DNA from: an uncultured Bacilli bacterium
GTDB lineage: Bacteria > Bacillota_I > Bacilli_A > RF39 > UBA660
Length of the DNA stretch: 32,960 bases
Direction: 5' to 3'
Assembly: GCA_944358705.1 (NCBI GenBank)
Contig: CALVRR010000020.1
Span: forward strand, 1-32,960
In this document: positions 16,719 through 24,383 of the stretch, one piece after another
How the letters are laid out: each line of letters opens with the position of its first letter
How positions within the stretch are numbered: position 1 is the first letter of the stretch
Notes under the pieces: generated by a model
What the model was told of the DNA's origin: nothing
Seen by the model: only the letters and a program-made list of their open reading frames with translations
Database searches by the model: none
Program-made: the position numbers and the translations under genes

Positions 16719-18270
16719 TACAAGTAGACTAGGAGAAATCATCACAATTATAAAGAAATATCATCTCACAAAAGAACCATCTCCTAAAAATATTCGTATG
16801 GCGTTAGAAGAACTAGGACCAACGTTTGTAAAGATGGGACAGATTTTATCATCTAGAGATGATTTATTACCTAAGGAATATTGTGATGAATTACAAAAAC
16901 TAAAACATTCCGTAAAACCAATGCCATATGAAAAAGTAGAAGAAATATTAAAAAAAGAATATGATTGCGAACCAAGAGAAATTTTTCTAGAGATAAATCA
17001 AACTCCAGTAGGTTCTGCATCCATTGCCCAAGTACATAAAGCAAAGCTAAAAACAGGGGAAATTGTGGCGGTGAAAGTACGAAGAGAAAATATTGAAGAG
17101 TTGATGGAAAGAGATGCCAAATTATTAAAAAAAGTAATTAGCATTTTAAGATTAAATAAAATATTTGGAGATATTATCGATTTAACGGAAGTTATCGATG
17201 AAATGTATGACAGAGCCAAGGAAGAGATGAACTTTACAACAGAAAGAAAACATATAGAAGAGTTCCACGATAACAATCAAGAATTGGTTTATTTAAAACC
17301 GTTAAAGGTTTATGCCAAATATTCAACGAACAATATTTTAGTAATGGAATATATTGACGGTTATAATATTGCAGAAAAAGAAGAACTAAAAAAAGCGGGA
17401 TATGATTTAGAAGAAATCGCTGAAAAATTGGCACACAATTATTTAAAACAAGCAATTGATGATGGCTTTTATCATGCAGATCCGCATACGGATAATATTA
17501 AAATTATTGATGGAAAAATTGCTTACCTAGATTTTGGAATGATGGGAAGACTATCTAAACATAATAGAAAATTATTAGAAAATTGTATCGTAGCCATAGT
17601 ACAAAACGATATTAATGAAATTGCTCATATATTAACTCTATTAGATACATCGAATTCTAGACCGGACTATATGCAATTAAAAAATGACATAAAAAAAGTA
17701 TTAGATAAAAATAAAACAACAGCCATATCAAACATTGATATTAAAGAATTTGTAAAAGAGATGTTTATTTTACTAAGAAGAAATGAAATTACCTTACCAA
17801 GAGAAATTACTATGCTAATAAGAGGTATCGTAGTTTTAGAGGGAACTTTAGAAAAAATAAGTCCCAAAATTAATTTAATTGAAGTATTAGAAAAGAAAGC
17901 AAATCCCAAAGAAGCTCTATTAAATAAAGAAAAGCTAGGTGAATTTGCAATATCTAGTATGAAGAGTGGAGCGAACCTATTATTAATTCCAAACGAAGCC
18001 TTAACAACATTAAAAGGAATTAATAGTGGAGAGTTGAGATTTAACATTGAATTAACAGATTCGAAACATCAAATAGATAGAATTGAACGTATTGTTCATT
18101 TAGTAATTATTAGTGCACTAGATGTAGCCTTTATTATCGGAACCAGTCAAATGATAGTAAAAACAGGTGATGACTTACCATTTATATTCTATCTTTACAT
18201 GTTTGGTGCAATTATTTGTACAATATGGTTACTTTATAAGCTAATTATTTCAAAATTCAAAAGATTATAA
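16708..18270 (+). CDS. AarF/UbiB/ABC1-family protein-kinase-like ATPase
   Basis: 520 residues. The family-specific N-terminal KxGQ motif is VKMGQILSSRDDLLP (K42, Q45). The Ala-rich nucleotide loop is GSASIAQVHKAKL (102-113), with the ATP-contacting Lys in AVKVRRE. The catalytic motif is HADPHTDN (256-263), where the usual form is HADPHPGN, and the metal-binding DFG is at 275-277. Two hydrophobic helices close the protein (LVIISALDVAFIIGTSQMIV and FYLYMFGAIICTIWLLYKLI), so it is membrane-tethered. In proteobacteria UbiB supports ubiquinone synthesis; this window contains no quinone gene, so a lipid- or membrane-related role with the phasin-like partner is as likely. The ribosome site (AAGGAAG) lies inside the preceding gene. 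Confidence 0.93.
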   Translation: MKNNTSRLGEIITIIKKYHLTKEPSPKNIRMALEELGPTFVKMGQILSSRDDLLPKEYCDELQKLKHSVKPMPYEKVEEILKKEYDCEPREIFLEINQTPVGSASIAQVHKAKLKTGEIVAVKVRRENIEELMERDAKLLKKVISILRLNKIFGDIIDLTEVIDEMYDRAKEEMNFTTERKHIEEFHDNNQELVYLKPLKVYAKYSTNNILVMEYIDGYNIAEKEELKKAGYDLEEIAEKLAHNYLKQAIDDGFYHADPHTDNIKIIDGKIAYLDFGMMGRLSKHNRKLLENCIVAIVQNDINEIAHILTLLDTSNSRPDYMQLKNDIKKVLDKNKTTAISNIDIKEFVKEMFILLRRNEITLPREITMLIRGIVVLEGTLEKISPKINLIEVLEKKANPKEALLNKEKLGEFAISSMKSGANLLLIPNEALTTLKGINSGELRFNIELTDSKHQIDRIERIVHLVIISALDVAFIIGTSQMIVKTGDDLPFIFYLYMFGAIICTIWLLYKLIISKFKRL

Positions 18271-18320
18271 TTCTCTAGTATTAGGAAATTTTTTTAGGAA
18301 GAAAATAAGAACAGTTATTT

Positions 18321-18349
18321 TTGACAAATAGAAGGAGTAAGAGTATAAT
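18321..18349 (+). promoter_or_regulatory. Perfect-consensus sigma-A promoter of the prepilin-like gene
   Basis: TTGACA (18321-18326), 17-base spacer, TATAAT (18344-18349). This is the only promoter in the window with both hexamers exact, predicting strong constitutive transcription from about 18356 and a leader of about 43 bases ending in GAGGTG (18388-18393). Confidence 0.92.
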
Positions 18350-18398
18350 TTTTATAGAAAATAGAGGGTAAGAAACGATTGTGTGATGAGGTGAGTGA

Positions 18399-20102
18399 AT
18401 GATCCGAAAGTTAAATAATAAGGGAATGACAGCAATTGAAATTTTAATTACTTTTGCTATTGTTGTAGTGATTGTTGTTTCCATGTATGATGGTATCATG
18501 GATTTAAAGAATAAAGAGACGGTTGCTTCTTATAAATTAAGCCTCACTACGTATAAGAATTTATTAACCAAAGATATTCAAGATGATTTAATAAAAGTTG
18601 GACTTTCTGCAGTTTCTATGGATTCTATGAAAGATGATACAGGAGAGGCAATAGGGTATCGTATTCGTATGACTTTAAGAGATGGGAGTATTCGTCTTTT
18701 AGAAGTAAAACAAATCTTTGGTTGTAACGCTATTGATTCACTAGAAGCAGATGAATTATGTATTCAACGAGGAATTGATAAAAACCAGAGTGATGATTTT
18801 TCGATAAGCTATGGTCCAGAGGGGAATTTAACAGAATATCCACTTCCAGATTTAGGACATGAAGAAATTGATAATTTCGGATTCAGTGGAACTCATACGA
18901 TTTATAGTCTTCGGATTAATGAAGTGGATGTATCTACAGCGAATAATGTGTTTTCAGTAAGAATTGTTTTGTATCATCCCGATATGGGAACAGAACAATC
19001 GATTGATATTGTTTCTCCAATCAATCTTTCTAGTATGGATAAAACAGAGGAGGATGGCGTTGGTAATATTTCTGCTACTATAAGAGAGAATAACTCAGAA
19101 GGGGACATTTTAGAAAATAAGAATGAATGGACCAATAAAACCTTATGGTTTGGAGAATTCCTAATGGATTCGGAAAATGTAGTAGATCGTTTTGAATATT
19201 CTGATGGTTGTACAGGAAATGTCTCAGGAATTTTAAACACGGAAGGAGTAACGTTTTCTACTTCCCAAGATACAAGATATTGTATTCGAGGAGTAGACTC
19301 TATGGGACAAGCAAGCGAATGGAGTACACCATACTATTTTAGAATCGACAAGACTCCTCCAGAAGTAACAATTGAACAAACAAAGGATAGTAATGATTCT
19401 GGTACTTGCTATGTGAAAGAGAATGGAAAAGGAAAAACCTATGACTGTTCTGTTTTAAAAACAAATGTTGATGGAACGGCAGAAGATAAACACTCTGGAA
19501 TTAATGCAAAAAATATTTCTTGTTCCGCAGTAACTTCGGATGGAGGAAATTGGACATTAAAGCAAGAAAAAATAGATCAAGATAGTATAGCAATCACACC
19601 TAACATACCGACAAATTTATTATCAATTGCCAAAGTTACATGTAAGTATGAAGTGACGGATAAAGTTGGAAATTCAAATGCCAAAACAACAACATTTAAT
19701 ATAGGAAATGGATGGAGTGTTCGTTCAAATACAGGTTTAGGAGTATGGAACTACTATAATTTAGGTAAAAAGGTTACAGGATGGCAAAGACTATATTGGT
19801 ATAATCCAGCGGCTCCGGCAGGTGCATTTAATTGGTATTACTTTTATGATGGAACAGAAACTGCAAGTAAAAATGGTTGTAGTGGCGAAAAATATGAAAT
19901 GGCCAGAGGTTGGTGTAAAGAAATAGGGGGTTATTCTGGTTGGTATTATTTCAATCGAGGTGGATTAGATGCAGGAAGTCCAACCAATCCAGGGTGGTTC
20001 CCAGATGGCTCTATGTTCTCCAATGGTTCCTGGTGGATTTCTAATGGTACCTATACTTTTGATGCTTCCGGACGATGCGTTTCAGGAAATGGTTGTTATT
20101 AA
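18399..20102 (+). CDS. Orphan prepilin-like surface protein with Ig-like region and Trp/Tyr-rich wall-binding-type repeats
   Basis: 567 residues. It starts with a type IV prepilin leader: MIRKLNNKG, cleavage before Met10, then TAIEILITFAIVVVIVV with Glu at mature position 5 and a single hydrophobic helix (about 11-28). A globular part follows, with paired Cys. Near residue 315 is an Ig-like start (DKTPPEVTI), another segment SGINAKNISCSAV, and KVTCKYEVTDKVGNSNAK typical of bacterial Ig-like repeats. From about 437 to the end the sequence becomes Trp/Tyr/Gly-rich (VTGWQRLYWYNP, NWYYFYDGTE, GWYYFNRGG, GSWWISNGTYTFDASGR), like choline/glucan-binding (CW_binding) repeats, with extra Cys. No prepilin peptidase, ATPase or platform gene is in the window. 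A pilus-tip adhesin or stand-alone surface protein is plausible. Confidence 0.85.
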   Translation: MIRKLNNKGMTAIEILITFAIVVVIVVSMYDGIMDLKNKETVASYKLSLTTYKNLLTKDIQDDLIKVGLSAVSMDSMKDDTGEAIGYRIRMTLRDGSIRLLEVKQIFGCNAIDSLEADELCIQRGIDKNQSDDFSISYGPEGNLTEYPLPDLGHEEIDNFGFSGTHTIYSLRINEVDVSTANNVFSVRIVLYHPDMGTEQSIDIVSPINLSSMDKTEEDGVGNISATIRENNSEGDILENKNEWTNKTLWFGEFLMDSENVVDRFEYSDGCTGNVSGILNTEGVTFSTSQDTRYCIRGVDSMGQASEWSTPYYFRIDKTPPEVTIEQTKDSNDSGTCYVKENGKGKTYDCSVLKTNVDGTAEDKHSGINAKNISCSAVTSDGGNWTLKQEKIDQDSIAITPNIPTNLLSIAKVTCKYEVTDKVGNSNAKTTTFNIGNGWSVRSNTGLGVWNYYNLGKKVTGWQRLYWYNPAAPAGAFNWYYFYDGTETASKNGCSGEKYEMARGWCKEIGGYSGWYYFNRGGLDAGSPTNPGWFPDGSMFSNGSWWISNGTYTFDASGRCVSGNGCY

Positions 20103-20131
20103 AGCAGTATTCATAATTATAAATCATAGTT

Positions 20132-20157
20132 AAGCATCCAAAATGGATGCTTTTTTT
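20132..20157 (+). terminator. Intrinsic terminator after the prepilin-like gene
   Basis: AAGCATCCA (20132-20140), loop AAA, TGGATGCTT (20144-20152), then T-run. Confidence 0.92.
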
Positions 20158-20205
20158 GTGATAAAAAAGTATAAAAATGAAAAAAATGTAAAAAATATAA
20201 ATAAA

Positions 20206-20232
20206 TTAGCACTCGCTATTGACAAGTGCTAA
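20206..20232. promoter_or_regulatory. CIRCE element (HrcA operator) upstream of hsp20
   Basis: TTAGCACTC (20206-20214), nine bases, AAGTGCTAA (20224-20232). Only one mismatch to the consensus, at the first base of the right arm. Confidence 0.95.
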
Positions 20233-20247
20233 AAATAGTGGTATAAC
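20219..20247 (+). promoter_or_regulatory. Sigma-A promoter of hsp20
   Basis: TTGACA (20219-20224), 17-base spacer, TATAAC (20242-20247). As at htpG, the final A of the -35 is the first base of the CIRCE right arm. Confidence 0.9.
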
Positions 20248-20277
20248 ATAATTGTAAATGAAAGGAAGATGATAATT

Positions 20278-20673
20278 ATGGATTTAATGCCAAGAAAATT
20301 TTATTTAGATGATATTTTTGATGATTTTATTTCTTCAAGAAAGGAACAACACATGAAGTGTGACATCTATGAAAAAGGTGGCGATTACCATATCGAAATG
20401 GACATTCCAGGATTTAACAAAGAAGAAATATCTGTAGAAACAAAAGATGGATATTTAACAATTAAAGCGGAAAAGAAAAATGAAGTAAACGAAGAAGATA
20501 AAGATAGAAATTATATTCGTCGTGAAAGAACTTATGGTCAATATGAAAGAAGTTTTTATCTAGGAGATTTAGACGAAGATAAAATAGATGCAAAATTTGA
20601 TAATGGAATGTTAAAAATTACAGTTCCTAAAAAAGAAGAAGTAGACACCAAAAAAGTAATTGAAATTCAATAA
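20278..20673 (+). CDS. Small heat-shock protein, Hsp20/alpha-crystallin family
   Basis: 131 residues from ATG 20278; an in-frame ATG at 20269 is only 2 bases from AAAGGA (20261-20266) and so less likely. The alpha-crystallin domain runs from about residue 27 (DIYEKGGDYHIEMDIPGFNK) through EEISVETKDGYLTIKAEK, the RNYIRRERTYGQYERSFYLG loop, and DNGMLKITVPK. The IEIQ end gives the IxI-type tail that docks in the dimer groove. It is an ATP-independent holdase forming large cytosolic oligomers. A CIRCE in the promoter indicates HrcA control with htpG. It is monocistronic. Confidence 0.96.
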   Translation: MDLMPRKFYLDDIFDDFISSRKEQHMKCDIYEKGGDYHIEMDIPGFNKEEISVETKDGYLTIKAEKKNEVNEEDKDRNYIRRERTYGQYERSFYLGDLDEDKIDAKFDNGMLKITVPKKEEVDTKKVIEIQ

Positions 20674-20678
20674 AAAAG

Positions 20679-20702
20679 AAAGCACGAAAACGTGCTTTTT
20701 TT
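20679..20702 (+). terminator. Intrinsic terminator after hsp20
   Basis: AAAGCACG (20679-20686), loop AAAA, CGTGCTTT (20691-20698), T-run. Confidence 0.92.
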
Positions 20703-20746
20703 GATGAAAAAGACAAAAAAAGTAAAATTTAGAATCAATAGAATAC

Positions 20747-20774
20747 TTGACGAATCATAGTATTATAGTATAAG
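20747..20774 (+). promoter_or_regulatory. Sigma-A promoter of the 20799 operon
   Basis: TTGACG (20747-20752), 16-base spacer, TATAAG (20769-20774). GAGGTG (20788-20793) then leads to ATG 20799. Confidence 0.7.
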
Positions 20775-20798
20775 ATAAGCATAGAAAGAGGTGGTAAT

Positions 20799-21326
20799 AT
20801 GACTCGAAAAAAAGGTAGAATTTTTCCCATGATTATAACGATAATTTTAATAGTAATAATTATTTATTTATTTGCAACCATCAAACAACCATATGTGGAA
20901 TGTGATAAAAAAGTAACCAATGATTTAGGAATACAAATCTTAGAAAATGTTAAAGTAAATCTAGATAGTAATAGTATTGACAAAATGGAAGTAACAAAAA
21001 CGATAATCTTACCAGAAAAATATCTAAAAGAGGAAAAAAAATATCTTAATAGCATAAAATTTGCTATAAAGGAGTCTTATGAATATCTACCCAAGAAAGC
21101 AGTAGAACTAACTCAGGAATCAGATCGTATTATTGCCCATATTACCTTATCTGACAATGAAACTATCATATTAAATAATATTGAGTTTGAACAACCAAAT
21201 GACCTACAAATAAAAATCAATGCAAATACCAAAGCAAAAGATGTAATCACGTTAAAAATAAAAGATTCCTATACCGAAGGAGAGTTTATGACACATATGA
21301 AAAATAACGGATACTCTTGTAAATGA
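20799..21326 (+). CDS. Membrane-anchored extracytoplasmic protein, unknown function
   Basis: 175 residues. MTRKKGR is followed by one strong membrane helix (about 8-27, IFPMIITIILIVIIIYLFAT) with the positive charges inside, so the rest should be outside the cell. The outer part has two Cys only, at the start (YVECDKK) and the end (NGYSCK), placed to form a disulfide clamping the domain. The body looks like alternating strands and a helix (IILPEKYLKEEKKYLNSIKF). I do not recognise it; there is a loose likeness in size and ending to small YehR/DUF1307-type lipoproteins, but no lipobox. It overlaps the next gene by 4 bases (ATGA). Confidence 0.75.
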   Translation: MTRKKGRIFPMIITIILIVIIIYLFATIKQPYVECDKKVTNDLGIQILENVKVNLDSNSIDKMEVTKTIILPEKYLKEEKKYLNSIKFAIKESYEYLPKKAVELTQESDRIIAHITLSDNETIILNNIEFEQPNDLQIKINANTKAKDVITLKIKDSYTEGEFMTHMKNNGYSCK

Positions 21327-21601
21327 TAAATCAAGACCCACCATTAAAAGATCTTTTAAGTGTCATAGACTTTGAAAAAAACAAATTTCATAAAACAAAA
21401 CATAATTTATTTTTAACAACCTATGAAATGAATATATTAGATAAATATCATATTAGATATAATAACTGTCATACAGCCAAAGAAATACTACAAGAAATAG
21501 AACATATCATATTAGACTTAGAACAAGCACAACAAGAAGAATTGGATCAAGTAGGAATGAGTATTGCCGAAAGAGATTATTATCAAAATACAAAAAAATA
21601 A
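21323..21601 (+). CDS. Small cytosolic hypothetical protein
   Basis: 92 residues, no membrane segment. The ATG overlaps the preceding TGA, so translation is coupled. It is largely helical: FEKNKFHKTKHNLFLTTYEM, NILDKYHIRYNNCHTAKEIL, then an acidic helix IEHIILDLEQAQQEELDQVG. I know no domain. The combination of a membrane-anchored outer protein and this soluble protein in one two-gene unit is all the context offers. Confidence 0.75.
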   Translation: MINQDPPLKDLLSVIDFEKNKFHKTKHNLFLTTYEMNILDKYHIRYNNCHTAKEILQEIEHIILDLEQAQQEELDQVGMSIAERDYYQNTKK

Positions 21602-21621
21602 TAGTAAAACAAAAGAAAATA

Positions 21622-21673
21622 TGATATAATGAATAACGCCAAAGGAAGGGCTGAAGTTAAAGGTCCTTTTTTT
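21622..21673 (+). promoter_or_regulatory. Extended -10 followed by a terminator-like hairpin in the leader of the alarmone synthetase gene
   Basis: TGATATAAT (21622-21630) would start RNA near 21637. The next bases, 21641-21652 (AAAGGAAGGGCT), pair with 21662-21673 (GGTCCTTTTTTT) in a continuous 12-bp stem with four G-U pairs and a 9-base loop, ending in T7. The ribosome site AGGAGG (21681-21686) follows. It may be an attenuator, or simply the terminator of the upstream unit with a chance TATAAT. Confidence 0.5.
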
Positions 21674-21692
21674 GTCTACAAGGAGGATAGAA

Positions 21693-22316
21693 ATGAATCA
21701 AATAAATCCTAAAGAATGGGAAGGAATGTTATTAAAATATAGATTTGCCAAAACAATGCTAGAAGCAGAATTAGAAGTTTTATTAAAAGAATATGAATAT
21801 AAAAATCAGTATAATCCTGTAGAACATATAAAATCCAGATTAAAATCAGAAAGTAGTATTTTAAAAAAACTAGAAGATAAAGGATATGAACCAAAGATAG
21901 AAAATGTGGAAAAATGTGTCCATGATATTGTTGGCTTTAGAATCGTTTGTTCCTTTTTATCAGATGTTTATGACATCGTAAATATTATAAAATCTTCCAA
22001 AAACTTTAAAATAAAAGATGAAAGTGATTATATTGCTAACCCTAAGGATACAGGGTATACAAGTTATCATTTAAATATTTTAGTCCCCGTACATCTAGAA
22101 GAAAGATTAGAATATGTAGAAGCAGAAATTCAAATTAGAACAGTTGCGATGGATTTCTGGGCATCTCTAGATCATAAATTACAATATAAATTACCAAAAG
22201 ATATCCCTGTATATTTACAAAGAGAAATGTTATCATGCTCAGATGAAATCAAAATCCTAGATGCCAAAATGCAACACTTATATGAAATTGTTAAAAAATA
22301 TACAGATAAAAAATAG
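21693..22316 (+). CDS. Small alarmone synthetase, GTP pyrophosphokinase family (RelQ/YjbM-like)
   Basis: 207 residues from ATG 21693, 6 bases after AGGAGG (21681-21686); an in-frame TTG at 21672 lies before that site and is rejected. The synthetase domain alone is present, without the HD hydrolase or TGS/ACT parts of RelA/Rel. Motifs are HIKSRLKSESSILKKLED (substrate/ATP Arg-Lys region), CVHDIVGFRIVCSF (metal Asp), DYIANPKDTGYTSYH (the GYxS-H G-loop) and EIQIRTVAMDFWASLDHKLQ (catalytic EIQIRT, W-x-x-x-x-H). It transfers pyrophosphate from ATP to GDP/GTP, giving (p)ppGpp in stress. As a single-domain enzyme it should be controlled by amount or by tetramer allostery, so the leader hairpin matters. 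A 66-residue gene follows 11 bases on. Confidence 0.93.
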   Translation: MNQINPKEWEGMLLKYRFAKTMLEAELEVLLKEYEYKNQYNPVEHIKSRLKSESSILKKLEDKGYEPKIENVEKCVHDIVGFRIVCSFLSDVYDIVNIIKSSKNFKIKDESDYIANPKDTGYTSYHLNILVPVHLEERLEYVEAEIQIRTVAMDFWASLDHKLQYKLPKDIPVYLQREMLSCSDEIKILDAKMQHLYEIVKKYTDKK

Positions 22317-22327
22317 GAGGTTAAAAT

Positions 22328-22528
22328 ATGAATTACATGTTGGATAAAATTAATATATTAGAAAATAAAGATGCTATTTTAAATGGGGCCGAAGAGATTG
22401 TTAATAATTTATTAAATAATGAAAAGTTAGATAAGAGTGAAAAGTTAATGACCATAGAATTAGCAATGGCCGAGTTAAACTATAAATTATATAATATCAG
22501 TGGAGATAATGAAGAAATGCCAAAGTAG
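22328..22528 (+). CDS. Short acidic hypothetical protein
   Basis: 66 residues starting 11 bases after the alarmone synthetase stop, with AGGAGG (22316-22321) before ATG, so very likely co-transcribed with it. The composition is acidic and helical (NGAEEIVNNLLNNEKLDKSE, then KLMTIELAMAELNYKLY), with no Cys or membrane segment. I do not recognise it. The strong ribosome site and conserved-looking helix pattern argue that it is real despite its size. Confidence 0.65.
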   Translation: MNYMLDKINILENKDAILNGAEEIVNNLLNNEKLDKSEKLMTIELAMAELNYKLYNISGDNEEMPK

Positions 22529-22589
22529 CATTTTTTCTTTTGGAAAAGAAAAAAAGATGATAAAATAAAAAAAGAAAGAAGGGATAAGA

Positions 22590-23231
22590 ATGAAAAATAC
22601 ACCAGGTTATGTTCATTCCATCATGACAACTATGTTTACGAAAGATGGAGATATGGTAGTAGTAATAAATGAAGATAAAGAATTAGATACCCTTCCACAA
22701 TATTTTATGGGCCATAAAGAAAATAAAACTTATACTGGAGAAGGTGGATTTGATATCTTAAATGCGAAAGAAGAATACACAGAAGCAGTAGCTTACTTCT
22801 TATCGTCGAAATCAAAAGTAAGTGATACAGGGATAAAAAATGGATTTTTAGTAGGAAATAAAGAAACACTAATAGACTGTGGAGAACTATCTTCAAGAAT
22901 AGCACCCTCCCAGATAGAAGAAATGAAACGGATGAAAACACCTTCTTTTATAAGGATAAAAACAGATGTTTGTGAAATGATGGTAGAAAACAAAGAGGTT
23001 CTAAATGAGATGGAAACAAGATATATAGTATTACCAGATTTCGAAGAAAAAGATTATCAAGATATTAAAGTGTTCGTCATAGAAGAATTAGAAGAGTTAC
23101 AACAAGAAGGAAAAGTAAGGCTATCTTCACGTTTACTATGGCAAATGAGTGGTGAAGACCATAGACAAATAAGAAAATTTTCAAATAATTTAAAAGAAAT
23201 AATTAATATTTCTTCTTATAAAAGACCATAA
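22590..23231 (+). CDS. Hypothetical protein, unrecognised
   Basis: 213 residues, soluble, no signal peptide. The N-terminal part looks like a small alpha/beta domain (SIMTTMFTKDGDMVVVINED; KNGFLVGNKETLIDCGELSS). The C-terminal part is helical and charged (VFVIEELEELQQEGKVRLSS; EDHRQIRKFSNNLKEI). It contains two Cys. AGAAGGGA stands 5-8 bases before ATG 22590. It precedes the cysteine desulfurase gene by 18 bases, so the two are probably one transcript. No function can be assigned. Confidence 0.78.
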   Translation: MKNTPGYVHSIMTTMFTKDGDMVVVINEDKELDTLPQYFMGHKENKTYTGEGGFDILNAKEEYTEAVAYFLSSKSKVSDTGIKNGFLVGNKETLIDCGELSSRIAPSQIEEMKRMKTPSFIRIKTDVCEMMVENKEVLNEMETRYIVLPDFEEKDYQDIKVFVIEELEELQQEGKVRLSSRLLWQMSGEDHRQIRKFSNNLKEIINISSYKRP

Positions 23232-23249
23232 AAAGAAAGAAGGAAAGAT

Positions 23250-24383
23250 ATGATTTATTTAGATTATAGTGCAACAACACCAGTAGATGAAAGTGTGTTA
23301 AATAGTTATATAGAAACAACAAAGAAAATCATAGGAAATCCGAATTCACTACACAAATTAGGGGTAGATGCCAAAAAATTAATTGATGCAGCTACCACAC
23401 AGATAGCAAGTATCTTAGGAGTAAAACAAACAGAAATTATCTACACTAGTGGAGCTAGTGAAGCAAATAATACGGCGATAAAAGGAATTTGTTTAAAATA
23501 TCAAAATCGTGGAAAACATATCATCACAACAAAACTAGAACATTCTTCTATACTAGAACCACTAAATTATCTAAAAAAAGAAGGCTTTGAGATAGAATAT
23601 GTGAATTTAACAGAAGATGGAAAAGTAGATCTAGATGATTTAGAAAACAAAATAAGAGAGGATACTATCTTAGTAACAATTGCCAGTATAAGTAGTGAAT
23701 TAGGAATTATTCAACCTATCAAAGAAATTGCAGAAATTGTAAAAAAATATCCAAAAGCTTATTTCCATACAGACATCACACAGAGCATAGGAAAAGAAAA
23801 AATAGATCTAAGTATGGTAGACTTAGCTAGTTTTTCTGCTCAAAAATTCTATGGAATGAAAGGAATTGGAGCCTTAATAAAAAAAGAAAACATTGTAATA
23901 GAGCCACTAATTCACGGAGGAAAGTCAACCACCAAAGACAGGAGCGGAACACCACCAACCCCATTAATCGTATCTATGGCAAAAGCATTAAGATTGGTTT
24001 ATGAAAATTTTGAAGAAAAACAAAAGAAAGTAAAAGAATTAAATACCTATTTACGAGAAGAGTTAGAAAAAGAATATATTACAATAAATAGTCCAAAAGA
24101 TGCTATCCCTAATATTTTAAATATAACGATTGAAAATATAAAACCAGAAACCATGCTTCATGCCTTAGAAGAAAAAGAAATCTATATTTCAACAAGAACC
24201 GCTTGTTCTACATCTCTAGAATCGGAAGCTGTTTTTGCGGTAACCAAGGATAAAGAAAAAGCAAGTCATAGTCTAAGAATTAGTATATCTTATAAAACAA
24301 CCAAGGAAGAATTAGAAACATTTATAAAAACTTTAAGTAAAGTTAGAAATGAGTTGAGTAGTTTATATGAAAAAAGTCATTAA
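23250..24383 (+). CDS. Cysteine desulfurase, NifS/IscS family (PLP-dependent)
   Basis: 377 residues. It opens MIYLDYSATTPVD, the family start. GASEANNTAIKG (68-79), the PLP-stacking His98 (LEHSSI), Asp175 and Gln178 (HTDITQ), and the Schiff-base Lys199 in FSAQKFYGMKGIGA are visible; the common form is SAHKxxGPKG, so His is Gln and Pro is Met here. RSGTPPTP replaces RSGTxNxP. The mobile loop with the nucleophilic Cys319 (STRTACSTS) is intact, so the enzyme should release sulfur from cysteine as a persulfide for Fe-S clusters or tRNA thiolation. No IscU/SufU or thiolase gene is adjacent. The last 17 bases overlap the next gene, a CPHC thioredoxin-membrane protein. Confidence 0.93.
   Translation: MIYLDYSATTPVDESVLNSYIETTKKIIGNPNSLHKLGVDAKKLIDAATTQIASILGVKQTEIIYTSGASEANNTAIKGICLKYQNRGKHIITTKLEHSSILEPLNYLKKEGFEIEYVNLTEDGKVDLDDLENKIREDTILVTIASISSELGIIQPIKEIAEIVKKYPKAYFHTDITQSIGKEKIDLSMVDLASFSAQKFYGMKGIGALIKKENIVIEPLIHGGKSTTKDRSGTPPTPLIVSMAKALRLVYENFEEKQKKVKELNTYLREELEKEYITINSPKDAIPNILNITIENIKPETMLHALEEKEIYISTRTACSTSLESEAVFAVTKDKEKASHSLRISISYKTTKEELETFIKTLSKVRNELSSLYEKSH

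Noticed and set aside
21641..21673. Known riboswitch class before the alarmone synthetase
   Set aside because: The element is one short hairpin of about 33 bases; I see no conserved core of preQ1, fluoride, ppGpp or other classes.
22531..22554. Hairpin TTTTTTCTTTT-GG-AAAAGAAAAAA after the 66-residue gene
   Set aside because: Nearly all A/T with a 2-base loop and no T-run on the + strand side; not a convincing terminator.
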